Positions 16,294 through 26,817 of a DNA stretch of 64,000 nt are shown in pieces. Within the stretch, counting starts at the first letter, position 1, and each line of letters starts with the position of its first letter. Below the pieces are notes generated by a model, which worked only from the letters and a program-made list of their open reading frames with translations, had not been told where the DNA came from and made no database searches. Source of the stretch: Aureococcus anophagefferens (Eukaryota > Sar > Pelagophyceae > Pelagomonadales > Pelagomonadaceae); NCBI RefSeq assembly GCF_000186865.1, contig NW_008705570.1:512941-576940 (forward strand). Reading direction: 5' to 3'. A program made the translations under genes and the position numbers.

Positions 16294-17916
16294 ATGGCCG
16301 CGCCGTCGCGCAGGAAGAAATGGTCCTTCATCAACATCCTCTTGACGGTGCTCGCGCTGCTCATCGGAGGCGTTACCTGGCTCACGCTGAGCCACCACCG
16401 CGACGCCGTCGCCGCGCAGGGCGACCGCGGCCACGGCGTGCACCGGCTCATGGGCGCCGGCGCGGATCCCGCCGAGCTCGAGTGGGAGCCGCGGGTCTAC
16501 GAGTCGGAGACCTTCCCGCCGCCGAAGCCGCGGCCGCCGGCGCCGCTGTCGGCGAAGATCCGCGGCGCCGAGAAGGCGCTCGAGGCCGCGATCGCCGCGG
16601 CGAAGCAGCGCATCGAGGCGGCCGCGGCGCCGGACGACGGCGACCGGAGCCGGCGCGTGCACGTCGTCTTCTCCACGGACTGCACGCCGTACCAAGATTG
16701 GCAGAGCGAGGTCGTCTTCAACTCCGCGGACGTCGTCGGCCACAAGGGGCCGGTGACGCGCATCGCGTCCGGCTGCAAAGACGGCCGCGAGGAGAAGCTC
16801 CGGGCGCGCTACGCGCAGCTCTACGGCGAGCACTCGCGCTTTTCCATGCACGTCACGCCGGAGTTCAACAAGGACGAGAAGACGGGCAAGGCCTACCACT
16901 TCTACAACAAGCCGCGGGGCATCGAGCATTTCCTCGAGAGCGGCGGCGTCGACTTCGCCGGCGCGCCCATCGTCGCCCTCATCGACCCCGACTTTGCGTT
17001 CCTGCGGCCGTTGACGGACGTCGTCGAGAGAGAGAACGCGCTGCTCATCAAGCCCTGGACGAAGGAGGAGCTGCCGGCGTTCGTGGACGAGGGACACCCC
17101 GTCGGCCAGCAGTACGGCCTGGGCACGCACTGGCTCACCTTCGACCGCGAGAAGATCTGCGGCGCGGGGTCGCCGTGTCTGACGACGGATTCGAAGGACG
17201 CCTACAAGTACTACCCCGTGGGCCCGCCCTACGTCATGCACCACGCGGACTGGCGGCGGCTCGCGCCCGTCTGGCGCGACTTCGCCCCGAAGGTCTACGC
17301 GCAGTACCCGGACCTGCTCGCGGAGATGTACGCGTACTGCATGGCCGCGGCGCACCTCCGGCTCCGGCACGCGCGCGTGAACCACATGATGCTCAGCAAC
17401 GTCCACGTCCAGGACGAGGGCTGGGCGCACCTCGACGCGCGGCCCCTCGAAGACGCGTGCCCGGCGCGGCGCTACGACGCGCCCAGGATCGTCGCCGACG
17501 CGCTCGACGGCACCGCGGGGCCCGCGCCGAGGCTGCCGACCTTCCTCCACTACTGCCAGAACTACCGCCTCGGCGAGTACATGTTCGCGAAGCGCCGCGT
17601 GCCGCCGAAGCTCTTCACGGACTGCGCGCACCCGTTCCTCGAGGAGCCGACGCTGGCCATCCACGCGCTCGACTACGAGCTCCACCCGCCGGGGAACCCC
17701 TGCCGCGAGCAGCCCGCGCGCCACGACGTGCCGAAGCGCGTGCGCAACCGCACGGCGGCCGTCGTCTGCCTGGCGACGTGGCACGCGAACGCCGCGGCGA
17801 AACGGGCGCGGGAAACGACGTGCGCCGCGGCGCCGCCGCCGCCGGACCCCGTCCGCATCTTCACCCTCGCGACGACGTGCGCAAAAGGGGTGGCAGCTTT
17901 CCACAGTAACGGCTAG
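16294..17916 (+). CDS. hydroxyproline/serine O-glycosyltransferase-like type II membrane protein
   Basis: 540 residues. A short basic N-terminus and one membrane helix ('FINILLTVLALLIGGVTWL') make a type II Golgi topology. The luminal domain has 'VHVVFSTDCTPYQDWQSEVV' and a DPDxxFLRPL-like metal-site strand ('ALIDPDFAFLRPL'), as in the plant hydroxyproline O-arabinosyltransferase and peptidyl-serine galactosyltransferase group. Conserved His, Trp and Cys residues continue through 'HHADWRRLAPVW' and 'LPTFLHYCQNYRLGEYMF'. A role in O-glycosylation of cell-surface proteins is inferred from that family. The last stop codon uses the same CTAG tetranucleotide as the convergent GH3 gene. Confidence 0.75.
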   Translation: MAAPSRRKKWSFINILLTVLALLIGGVTWLTLSHHRDAVAAQGDRGHGVHRLMGAGADPAELEWEPRVYESETFPPPKPRPPAPLSAKIRGAEKALEAAIAAAKQRIEAAAAPDDGDRSRRVHVVFSTDCTPYQDWQSEVVFNSADVVGHKGPVTRIASGCKDGREEKLRARYAQLYGEHSRFSMHVTPEFNKDEKTGKAYHFYNKPRGIEHFLESGGVDFAGAPIVALIDPDFAFLRPLTDVVERENALLIKPWTKEELPAFVDEGHPVGQQYGLGTHWLTFDREKICGAGSPCLTTDSKDAYKYYPVGPPYVMHHADWRRLAPVWRDFAPKVYAQYPDLLAEMYAYCMAAAHLRLRHARVNHMMLSNVHVQDEGWAHLDARPLEDACPARRYDAPRIVADALDGTAGPAPRLPTFLHYCQNYRLGEYMFAKRRVPPKLFTDCAHPFLEEPTLAIHALDYELHPPGNPCREQPARHDVPKRVRNRTAAVVCLATWHANAAAKRARETTCAAAPPPPDPVRIFTLATTCAKGVAAFHSNG

Positions 17917-20488
17917 AGGTCTAGGCGCTGGCCGAGGGCGTAGAACGCCGCGAGCGCGACCGCGAACGTCGTCGCGTCGAACGCGCGCGGCGCCGCGGCG
18001 CGCAACGCGGCCAGCAGCCCCTCGTTCACGGCCACCAGCAGCCGCGTCTCGAGCCACGCCTCGCTGAGCTTGCCGCACGTGTGGAGGGCCAGGTGCGAGA
18101 TGGGCAGGCCCATCGCGCCCTCGTGGCAGAACGCCTGGAGCAGCGGCAGGTCGTCGCCCTGGAGCACCTCGGCCCCGAAGTCCATGAGCGGCGCGGCCCG
18201 GGCGAGGACCTTGATGGCCTCGAGGAGGAGCCGGCCGCACCAGGTCGCCTGGGCGAGGTCGCGCATCGGGCTCCGCAGCGTGAGCGGCAGCACGGGATCC
18301 GGCGGCGGCACGTAGGCGTCCATGAAGAAGGTCTCGTCCGGCGGCGGCGGCGCGGACCGCGGCGTCGCGCCCGCCACGGTCCACGTCGCCCGGCTCCGGA
18401 CGTCCGCGGACGACGCGCCCACGAGAAGGTCGAACGCGCCGTCGTCCGCGCGCCATTTTTCGAGGCGCGAGTCCCAGTAGGCGAAGCAGCGGAAGTCGAG
18501 CGCGAAGGTCGCCGTCTTCGTCTCCCCGGGCCTACCAAGCACGTCGGTCACGATTTCAAATTCCCGGTCAAAATCTCTCGAAAATCGTCGCCGCCACGGG
18601 ACGCCGGCCCGGGCTCCAGAAACAGCTTCGCGAAGCGCTTCAGCTCGAAGAGCGGCCGCCGGAGCCTCGGGTTCCGCTCGGAGACGTACAATTGGACGAC
18701 CTCGCTTCCGGCGACGGCGCCCGCGTTCGCCACGGCGACGCGCAGCTCGGGGTCGCACGCGCCGGCGCCCGGCGTCAGGGCGATCTCGCCGTACGTAAAG
18801 GTCGTGTAGCTGAGGCCGTGGCCGAAGGGGAAGAGCACGTCGCGCGCGTGGCGCGGCCGCGCGAAGTGGCGGTAGCCCACGTCGAGCCGGTCGTCGTAGA
18901 CGACCTGGCGCATCTTCCCAAAGGTCCGCGCCGACGGGTGCGCCGCGGCGGACCTGGCGAAGGTCTCCGCGAGTTTGCCGCCCGGGTTCGCGGCGCCGAA
19001 GAGGAGATCCGCGAGCGCCGAGCCGCCCGCTTCGCCCGCGAGGTACATCTCCAGGACGGCCGCGACGTCGCCGACCCAGGGCATGGCGACGGGCGACCCG
19101 TTCTGGAGCACGACGACGACGTCGCGCCGCGTCGCCGCGACGGCCGCGATGAGCGCGTCCTGGTCCGGCGGCAGGTCCAAACCGAGGCGGTCGTAGCACT
19201 CCGACTCGTACGCCTGCGGGAGGCCGGCGACGACGACGACGGCGTCCGCGCCCTCCACCAGCGCCAGCGCCTCGTCCCGGAGCCGCGCCCGCCGGCGCCG
19301 CGCCCGGAAGCCGCCGTCGACGACGCGCGACGTCGTCAATTCGTAGCCCGCCGCGTGCGAGATCGTCGCGTAGGCCCCGAGCGCCGCCAGCGGCGCGTCA
19401 GGGGAGCAGTTGACGCCCGAGGACCCGTTGCCCTGGACCCGCGGCCGCGCGGCGAGCGCCCCGAGCACGGCGACGCGCCGGCCCCGGACGAGCGGCAGCG
19501 CGCCGTCGTTCTTGAGGAGCACGGCGCCGCCGACGGCCGCGCGCCGCGCGAGCGCGCGCGCGGCGCCGTCGTCCACGGGCGCGTCGCCGGGCCCCGACGC
19601 CGCCGCGAGGGCGAGCGCGACGACGCGCGCCGCGCAGGCGTCGACGGCGCTCGACGGCAGCGACCCGTCGGCGACGGCGCGCTTCAGCGCGGCGCCGCGG
19701 ATGCCGTGGCTCGTCGGCATCTCGAGGTCCATGCCCGCGGCGACGCCTTTGACGCGGTCGCGCACGGCCCACCAGTCGCTGACGACCAAACCCTCGAACC
19801 CCCACTCGTCGCGGAGCACGCGCCGCAGGAGCCAATCGTGCTCGCTGCAGTAGGCGCCGTTGAGGCGATTGTACGCCGTCATGACCGTCCAGGGCTTCGC
19901 CTCCCGCACGACCATCTCGAAGGCCGGCAGGTACAACTCCCGCAGCGTCCGCGCGTCGACGCGCGAGTCGCAGAACATGCGGTTCGACTCCTGGTTGTTC
20001 GCCGCGAAGTGCTTCACCGACGCGCCGACGCCCGCGTTGCGCTGGCAGCCCCGGACCCAGGCCGCGCCGAGGGACCCGGACGCGTAGGGGTCCTCGGAGA
20101 GGTACTCGAAGTTGCGCCCGCAGAGGGGCGACCGCTTGAGGTTGACGCCGGGGCCCAGCACGACGCCGACGCCGCGGTACCGCGCCTCGGCGCCGATGCT
20201 TTCGCCGACGGCCTCCGCGAGGTCGACGTCGAAGGACGACCCGAGCGTCACGGCCGTGGGGTAGCAGTGCGCTTCCGTCGTCAAACTTAAACCGCCGCCG
20301 ACGACGGCGCTGCTCTTGCACTTGCGCAGGCCGTGGGGGCCGTCGGAGAGCCAGACGCTCTGCACGCCCAGCCGCGCGCAGCCCACGGTCGTCCACCAGT
20401 CGCGGCCGGACACGGCGGCGACGCGCTCGTCGAGGCTCATGCGCGCCACGATCGCCTCCGCCTCGGCGCGCAAGTCGGCCGGCGCCAT
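17913..20488 (-). CDS. glycoside hydrolase family 3 beta-glucosidase
   Basis: Exons 20488-18615 and 18531-17913 give 830 residues. The N-terminal barrel has 'SDGPHGLR' and 'GPGVNLKRSPLCGRNFEYLS', then 'KHFAANNQE', and the nucleophile region 'GLVVSDWW'. The second alpha/beta domain has 'VVVVAGLPQAYESECYDR'. The fibronectin-like C-terminal domain is bridged by the introner: 'LKRFAKLFLEPG' before and 'ETKTATFALDFRCFAYWDS' after, a continuous family motif. About 130 further residues beyond the domain are unassigned. No signal peptide is obvious, so a cytosolic or vacuolar site is possible. Its start diverges from the 2OG oxygenase gene. Confidence 0.9.
18532..18606 (-). mobile_element. introner element, family C copy 1
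   Basis: 75 bp on the gene strand, starting CGGCGTCCCG and ending GTGCTTGGTAG. Duplication GCCCGGGC at 18607-18614 (intron side) versus GCCCGGGG at 18524-18531 (exon side), one mismatch. Intron 18532-18614, GC donor, phase 2. Sense orientation. Confidence 0.87.
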
Positions 20489-20530
20489 GGTGCGACGTGT
20501 GGGCTCCGCGATTCGGACGGTGGTGGGCAG

Positions 20531-20692
20531 CTACGATGTGAATGCATCGTAAAGGCACGGCATCGTCAAGGCATCAATCGGAGGCGTTTGCTCGACCAAG
20601 GTCTTGAAGGCCTGAAAAGCCTCTGTGTCCTTGTCCGAGCCGTCGTCCGGCATCCAGGCCGCCGCCAACGAGGTTCCGGGACGGCCGCGCAT
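20531..20692 (-). CDS. possible small ORF of 53 codons
   Basis: ATG at 20692 to TAG at 20531, in the region between the divergent GH3 and 2OG oxygenase genes. The residue mix ('EAFQAFKTLVEQTPPIDALT') is balanced and unlike the Arg/Ala-rich shadow frames elsewhere. There is no homology I recognise. It could be an unrelated short gene, the last exon of a longer one, or chance. Confidence 0.22.
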   Translation of the reverse strand: MRGRPGTSLAAAWMPDDGSDKDTEAFQAFKTLVEQTPPIDALTMPCLYDAFTS

Positions 20693-20809
20693 AGACGCGC
20701 AGCGCACACAACAGGTTCCTGAAAGACAACAACAGCTGCTGATCGCGCGCTTGAAACGAGCACCGACCCCCCGCGAAAAATAGAAAAGAAGCTCTCCGAA
20801 GAAAAGATC

Positions 20810-21793
20810 ATGGCCGCCGTCCTCGACGACGTCAACCTCGAGCGCGGCCTGCGCGCGACGATGACGCGCGACGCCAGCACGGGCCGCGTGCCCGTCATCG
20901 ACATGCGCGCGGACGACGCCGGCGCGCGCATGTGGGACGCGGCGACGACGGTGGGATTCTTTACGGTCGTGAACCACGGCGTCGACGAGGAGACCATCTC
21001 CGCGGGCTTCGCCGCGTCGCGGGCCTTCTTCGCCCAGGACCAGGGCGAGAAGGAGCGCCAGTCGCCCTTCGCGCCGCGGCTCAACTCCGGCTACGAGTAC
21101 ATGACGCAGGTCCGGCCGAGCACGGGGACGGCGGACCGGAAGGAGTCGCTGCAGATCACGGCGCGCGAGGGCGCCATGGACGGCCGCTGGCCGGCGACGC
21201 CGGCGACCTTCGAGGCCGACGCGCGGGCGCTGCTCGGCGCGTCGCGGGGCCTGGCCGCGCGGATCCTCGACCTGCTCGAGCCGCGCGCGTGCCCGGACCT
21301 CGCGCCGGGCACGCTGAGCGGCTCGCACGCGCTCTGGGGCGCCGGCGGCCAGTGCTGCCTGCGCCTGCTCCACTACCCGCCGGCGGACGCCGTCGCGGCC
21401 GACGACGCGACGACGTGGCGCGCGGGGCCTCACACGGACTGGTGCTGCGTGACGCTGCTCTACCAGCGGCCGGGCAACGAGGGCCTCGAGTGCGCGGCGA
21501 ACCCGCGCGGCGGCGCGGCCCAGGCCTCGTGGCTCCGCGTGGACCCCGTCGCGGGCGGCGTCGCCGTGAACGTCGGCGACATGCTGAGCCGCTGGGCCGA
21601 CGGCCGCGTGCTCTCGAACCTGCACCGCGTGCGCATGCCCGCGACGGCCGCGGAGTGCGGTCGGTCCCGCTACAGCGTCGCCTTCTTCATGCAGGCCGAC
21701 AAGGAGGCCGTCATCGCGTCCAAGGGCGGCGCGATCACCGCGGGCGACTACATCCTCGGCCGGATCAAGTCGAACTTCGCCAAGGCGAACTAG
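20810..21793 (+). CDS. 2-oxoglutarate/Fe(II) dioxygenase (isopenicillin-N-synthase-like)
   Basis: 327 residues. The N-terminal DIOX_N-like part ('VPVIDMRADDAGARMWDAAT', 'GFFTVVNHGVDEE') is followed by the double-stranded beta-helix. The metal site is 'PHTDWCC' (His-x-Asp) with a distal His in 'SNLHRVRMP', and the 2OG-binding Arg-x-Ser is 'RYSVAFF'. This is the layout of plant-type and fungal small-molecule oxidising dioxygenases. The substrate cannot be told. The ATG at 20810 follows an A-rich leader. Confidence 0.87.
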   Translation: MAAVLDDVNLERGLRATMTRDASTGRVPVIDMRADDAGARMWDAATTVGFFTVVNHGVDEETISAGFAASRAFFAQDQGEKERQSPFAPRLNSGYEYMTQVRPSTGTADRKESLQITAREGAMDGRWPATPATFEADARALLGASRGLAARILDLLEPRACPDLAPGTLSGSHALWGAGGQCCLRLLHYPPADAVAADDATTWRAGPHTDWCCVTLLYQRPGNEGLECAANPRGGAAQASWLRVDPVAGGVAVNVGDMLSRWADGRVLSNLHRVRMPATAAECGRSRYSVAFFMQADKEAVIASKGGAITAGDYILGRIKSNFAKAN

Positions 21794-21844
21794 GCTAACT
21801 TGACTGTGTGTACGCTTCGAACTTACGCCCCGCCTCGCCCGCGC

Positions 21845-22948
<1,104 letters not shown>

Positions 22949-22963
22949 TTACGCGCGGAGAGT

Positions 22964-25201
22964 TCAGGACAGTATCTTGTCGATGGCCGCGTCGACGTCG
23001 CGTTTTGAGGCAGTCGCACCCAAGGAGAGGGCTTGCGCGACCACGGCTCGGGACTCGGCGGCGCTCGCGAGGTTTTTCAAAGCCAGCGCGGCGTTCTTCT
23101 TGATCCCGTCGGTCCCGGTCCGGAGGAGACCGAGGAGTGGGTCCACGGCGCCGGCCTTGACGATGGCGACCTTGTTGTCGTTGTTATTTACAGCCAAGTT
23201 CGCCAAAGCCGCCGCGGCGTTCTTCTTGATCCTGTCGGTCCCGGTCCGGAGGAGGCCGACGAGCGGGTCCACGGCGCCGGCCTTGGCGATGGCGATCTGG
23301 TTGTCGGCGTTCGCAGCCAAGCCCCACAAAGCCCCCGCGGCCTTCTCCTTGGCGCCGTCGGTGCCGGTCCGGAGGAGGGCGACGAGCGGGTCCGCGGCGC
23401 CGGCCTTGGCGATGGCGACCTTGTTGTCGGCGTTCTGAAAAGCCAAGTTCGACAAAGCCCCCGCGGCCATCTCCTTGATGCGGTCGGTGCCGGTCCGGAG
23501 GAGGGCGACGAGCGGGTCCGCGGCGCCGGCCTTGGCGATGGCGACCTTGTTGTCGGCGTTCAGAGCCAACCATCGCAAAGCCCCCGCGGCCTGCTCCTTG
23601 GCTTTGTCGGTGCCGGTCCGGAGGAGGGCGACGAGCGGGCCGAAGTCGCCTCGAGACGCCGCCGCGTCGGCCTCGGCGGCGGTCGGTGTCCCGTGGGCCG
23701 TCGACCCGGCGCTCGTCGCCGACGCACGCACCTTGCCGGGGCCGTTCTCGCTCGGCGCGTCGCCCGAAGGTTCAACACCGACGACCTCCGCATACGGAAC
23801 ATCGTCCAAAGCATCAGACGTTGCATCGTCGTCCTCCTCCTCGAAGATCGTGCCGTCGCGCGCCGCGGCCGCGAGCGACTTCCCGCTTCGCAGCGCGAGC
23901 TCGATGATCTCGGCCGCCGGTCGCGCGATCGGGTTGATCTCGAGCGTGGCCGCGACGAGCTCGCCGAAGGTGCTCGACGCGGACACGGCTTCGTCGACGA
24001 GGCTCTTGACCTCCTCGCGGTCGAGCGCGAAGACGCCCGCGCCGCTCTCGCTCCGGGCCTCGAGCGACTTGCCCGTCGCCGCGCCGGCGACCATGCAGCC
24101 CAGAGCCCAGATGTCGTCTTTCGCGTCGTAGGCGCGGCCGAGCGCTTTCTCCGGCGAGCGGTAGAGCTCGGCGCCGACCGCGTTCTTGGACGAGACCTTG
24201 GACTTGGCGACGACGATCTGCGCGAGCCCGAGGTCGATGAGGCGCGCGTCGCCGCGCGCGTCGAAGAGGACGTTGTCCGGCTTGAGGTCGCGGTGCTGCA
24301 TGCGTTGCGCGTGCATGTGCGCGAGCGCGGACGCGATCTGGATCGTCCACCGCTTGATCTGGCCGGCCGGGAGCGGGCCGGCGGCGTCGTCGATGCGCTC
24401 GAGCAGCGAGCCGCCGGTCAGGAGCTCCGTGACGATCGCGAAGAACTTCTTCTTCGTGAAGGACGTGTAGTAGCGGACGATGTTCGGATGATTGAGTTTC
24501 GCCAGGCGCGACGCCTCCTGCCGCAGGCTCTCGATGGGGACGCCCGCCTTCTTGATCTTGATCAGCTTGACCGCGTACAGGTGGCCGTCGTCGACGTTGC
24601 GCATCGTGTGCGTCGCTCCAAAGGAGCCCTCGCCGAGAAGGGACGCTTCCTGATCCGAATCGGAGTCGTAGGGATCGTACTTGAAGCTGTCCTCCGTCGC
24701 GAGCGACTCGAGCGACTTGCGGATCTCGTCGTGCGAATCTTCCGCCAGCTTCGCGTTCGCCGTCGCCAACGCCACTTGCAGGTGCTGCATGTAGCCGTCG
24801 ATGTCGGCTTCCGAAGAACGGCGTCCATCATCGCTGCCGGCGGCCTTCAAGGCGCGCTCGAGAGAGGAGCGCAAATTGTCGAGAGCCGTCTTCACCGAGT
24901 CGTCCTCGACGGCCCGCGACGACGCCACGCTCTGTAACACGTCGCTCAGTGCTTCGAGGCGACACGAGAAGCGGAGCCGCTCGTCGCGATCCGGCCCGGC
25001 GAGCTTAGCTTCCGCGGCCTTCCATGCCTTATCTGCGGCCTTGTCTGCGAGGGCGTGGCCCATGTACTCGGCGCCGATGCCCAGCACATTAGCCCGGAGG
25101 CGGTTGACGGCGATGCCGCAGTGCTGTAGGATGCTCTTCCCCGTCACAGCCTTGACAACACCGTTCACGCCCGCAAATCCCGCCCCCGCGAGGACCTCCA
25201 T
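22964..25201 (-). CDS. protein kinase with C-terminal armadillo repeats
   Basis: 745 residues from the first in-frame ATG at 25201. The frame stays open to 25276 but has no ATG there before an upstream stop, so an upstream exon is possible. An N-terminal helical region is followed by a kinase domain at about 187-455: 'GEGSFGATH' loop, 'AVKLIKIK' Lys, catalytic 'HRDLKPDN', 'DLGLAQ' in place of DFG, 'ELYRSPE', 'DDIWALG'. An acidic, Ser-rich linker precedes five tandem 41/42-residue ARM repeats ('NKVAIAKAGAADPLVALLRT' type). The combination suggests a signalling kinase with a protein-binding tail. Subfamily NEK-like by eye only. Confidence 0.85.
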   Translation of the reverse strand: MEVLAGAGFAGVNGVVKAVTGKSILQHCGIAVNRLRANVLGIGAEYMGHALADKAADKAWKAAEAKLAGPDRDERLRFSCRLEALSDVLQSVASSRAVEDDSVKTALDNLRSSLERALKAAGSDDGRRSSEADIDGYMQHLQVALATANAKLAEDSHDEIRKSLESLATEDSFKYDPYDSDSDQEASLLGEGSFGATHTMRNVDDGHLYAVKLIKIKKAGVPIESLRQEASRLAKLNHPNIVRYYTSFTKKKFFAIVTELLTGGSLLERIDDAAGPLPAGQIKRWTIQIASALAHMHAQRMQHRDLKPDNVLFDARGDARLIDLGLAQIVVAKSKVSSKNAVGAELYRSPEKALGRAYDAKDDIWALGCMVAGAATGKSLEARSESGAGVFALDREEVKSLVDEAVSASSTFGELVAATLEINPIARPAAEIIELALRSGKSLAAAARDGTIFEEEDDDATSDALDDVPYAEVVGVEPSGDAPSENGPGKVRASATSAGSTAHGTPTAAEADAAASRGDFGPLVALLRTGTDKAKEQAAGALRWLALNADNKVAIAKAGAADPLVALLRTGTDRIKEMAAGALSNLAFQNADNKVAIAKAGAADPLVALLRTGTDGAKEKAAGALWGLAANADNQIAIAKAGAVDPLVGLLRTGTDRIKKNAAAALANLAVNNNDNKVAIVKAGAVDPLLGLLRTGTDGIKKNAALALKNLASAAESRAVVAQALSLGATASKRDVDAAIDKILS
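23108..23650 (-). repeat. tandem 123/126-bp ARM-encoding repeats
   Basis: Five units starting near 23108, 23234, 23357, 23483 and 23606 (spacing alternating 126, 123, 126, 123). Nucleotide identity between units is high, including at third positions, so they expanded or were homogenised recently by unequal exchange or conversion. Confidence 0.85.
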
Positions 25202-25664
25202 TACTTCACTCGCCCACTGCTCGAAATGCTCGCGACCGGGAAGCGGCGAGAAGCGGCGACTCAGCTGATCAGGCACGAGACGCTCTGGAGCACCACGAGG
25301 CGCCTACTCAAGTAGGCGTCACACGCCTCCGCCCGGTCACAGGTCCCTGCGACCCTTACCGGGCCTAGGCTAGGCCCCCGGATAAGCGCCCCCCACCCCG
25401 AGGCGCCCCCCGTCACAGGTCTCCGAGTGTCGCCGCGGACGGCGGGGACGGGCCCGCGCGAGTAATCGAACCTCCGCCGCCCGAGTCGCTTGCTGTTGTG
25501 GGTTGCGCCCGAGACCTCGGACCTCCCGAGCCGCAGTGTGTTTAGATTCATATGCTCCGGGCAGCCATGTTCTTGGGCCGCGCCAGGCAAAGTGCATCAT
25601 CGATGCTTGCCGCCCAAGTTGAATCTAAGTTGAATCGATGCCAGCCGCTCCGCAACAACACTGG
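25202..25664. other. intergenic region with inverted repeats
   Basis: About 460 bp between the kinase and JmjC genes (same strand), no credible coding frame. It contains a perfect inverted repeat CGCCTACT-CA-AGTAGGCG at 25301-25318 and a second, GGGCCTA-GGC-TAGGCCC, near 25364-25380. Function unknown. Confidence 0.5.
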
Positions 25665-26710
25665 TTAATTCAGGAACGACGCCCCGACCGACCCGAGCGC
25701 CTTGACGGCGAGGTAGTCCGCGAAGGCGTCGGAGAACGCGTCGTAGTTCGACGCGTCGACGTAGTTGCCGCCGAGCGTGACGGACGGCGCCTCGGAGACG
25801 CAGCGCGCGGTGTGCCACCAGCCGTCGGGCACGAAGAGCGCGTCGCCCGGGCCGATGGTCACCGTCGACCTCGCCGCGAGCTGGAAGAGGGGGAACTTCT
25901 TGGCGACGTCCGGGTCGCGGACGTCGACCGCGCTCCGGTTGCCCGAGAAGCCCGCCTGCGCGTTGACGTAGATGTAGCGCGCGTCGTCGGGCGGGAAGAG
26001 CGTGAACTCCTTGGAGCCCTGGATCTGCAGCGAGTACCTGCGATACGTTGGGTTTTAAAAGGTTTCCGAAGCTTCGACGACGCCGGCGAAACTGACGCGT
26101 GCGTGTGGCAGATGTCGCGATGCAAGAACGGGAAGCCGGCGCAGTCCTCGAAGCAAATGAATAATTCGAGCCACGTGCGCCAGGTCCGCGGGCAGCCCCG
26201 CACCCTCTCCTCGTCCGCCAAAAGATTCTCGCCCATGACCGGCGGCAAACCGACGTCGTCCGCCGCGCCCGGGAACCAGTCGCCCAAATGCAGATTCCGC
26301 AGGTAGCGCGTCCGCAGTTTGCCCGCTAAGAAGTCGCGCAGCGGCGCTTTCACGGCGCCGCCCGTGTTCACGTCGAGCGGCACCTCGCGGTCGCCGTGGT
26401 GCTGTCGCCACCAGTCCGCGGTCAGGTGCGTCGGCACGCCCTCGCAGTTGGAGAGCACCACCGGCGCGTTGCGCCGGCTGAAGCGCTCCAAAAACTCGCC
26501 CGGCGCCAGCGACGCGGCGTCGACGCGCGGGATCTCCGCGCCGACGCGCCGCTTGGGGACGTGCGGCGCGCAGTCGCCGTCGCTCTCCTCCTCGCTGTCG
26601 TCGCATACAACGATGCCGTTGAAATCGAAGCCGAACAAGTCCTCGACGGCCTCGTCCTCGCTGTCCGGCGCGTCGCAGGGCGCGACAGAGGCTGCGATTT
26701 GCGCCGCCAT
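25665..26710 (-). CDS. JmjC / cupin_8 domain hydroxylase or demethylase-like protein
   Basis: Exons 26710-26097 and 26037-25665 give 328 residues. The 59-bp intron (26038-26096) has GT and AG ends and joins 'HRDICHTHA' to 'YSLQIQGSKEFTLFPPDD'. An acidic N-terminus is followed by 'APVVLSNCEGVPTHLTADWW', typical of JMJD6/cupin_8 proteins. The Fe site is His-x-Asp in 'HRDICH' with a distal His in 'DGWWHTARCV'. 'KEFTLFPPDDARY' and 'GDALFVPDGWWH' are classic JmjC strands. It probably hydroxylates protein side chains. The neighbouring sulfotransferase gene diverges, 107 bp away. Confidence 0.82.
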
Positions 26711-26817
26711 CGCCTCGGTGCAGTCGAGGCAAGTCGGAGTTTGCTTCCCGATGCGCTTGTGGCAAAGGCCTTGGCCCGCCAGCCGCGGTGCCGCACCAGC
26801 CGCCAACACTCGCAGCG

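Noticed and set aside
25440..25500. T-loop-like GGTTCGATT on the minus strand suggesting a tRNA
   Set aside because: The flanking stems do not pair and no D-arm, anticodon arm or acceptor stem can be drawn. I found no tRNA or rRNA in the window by eye.
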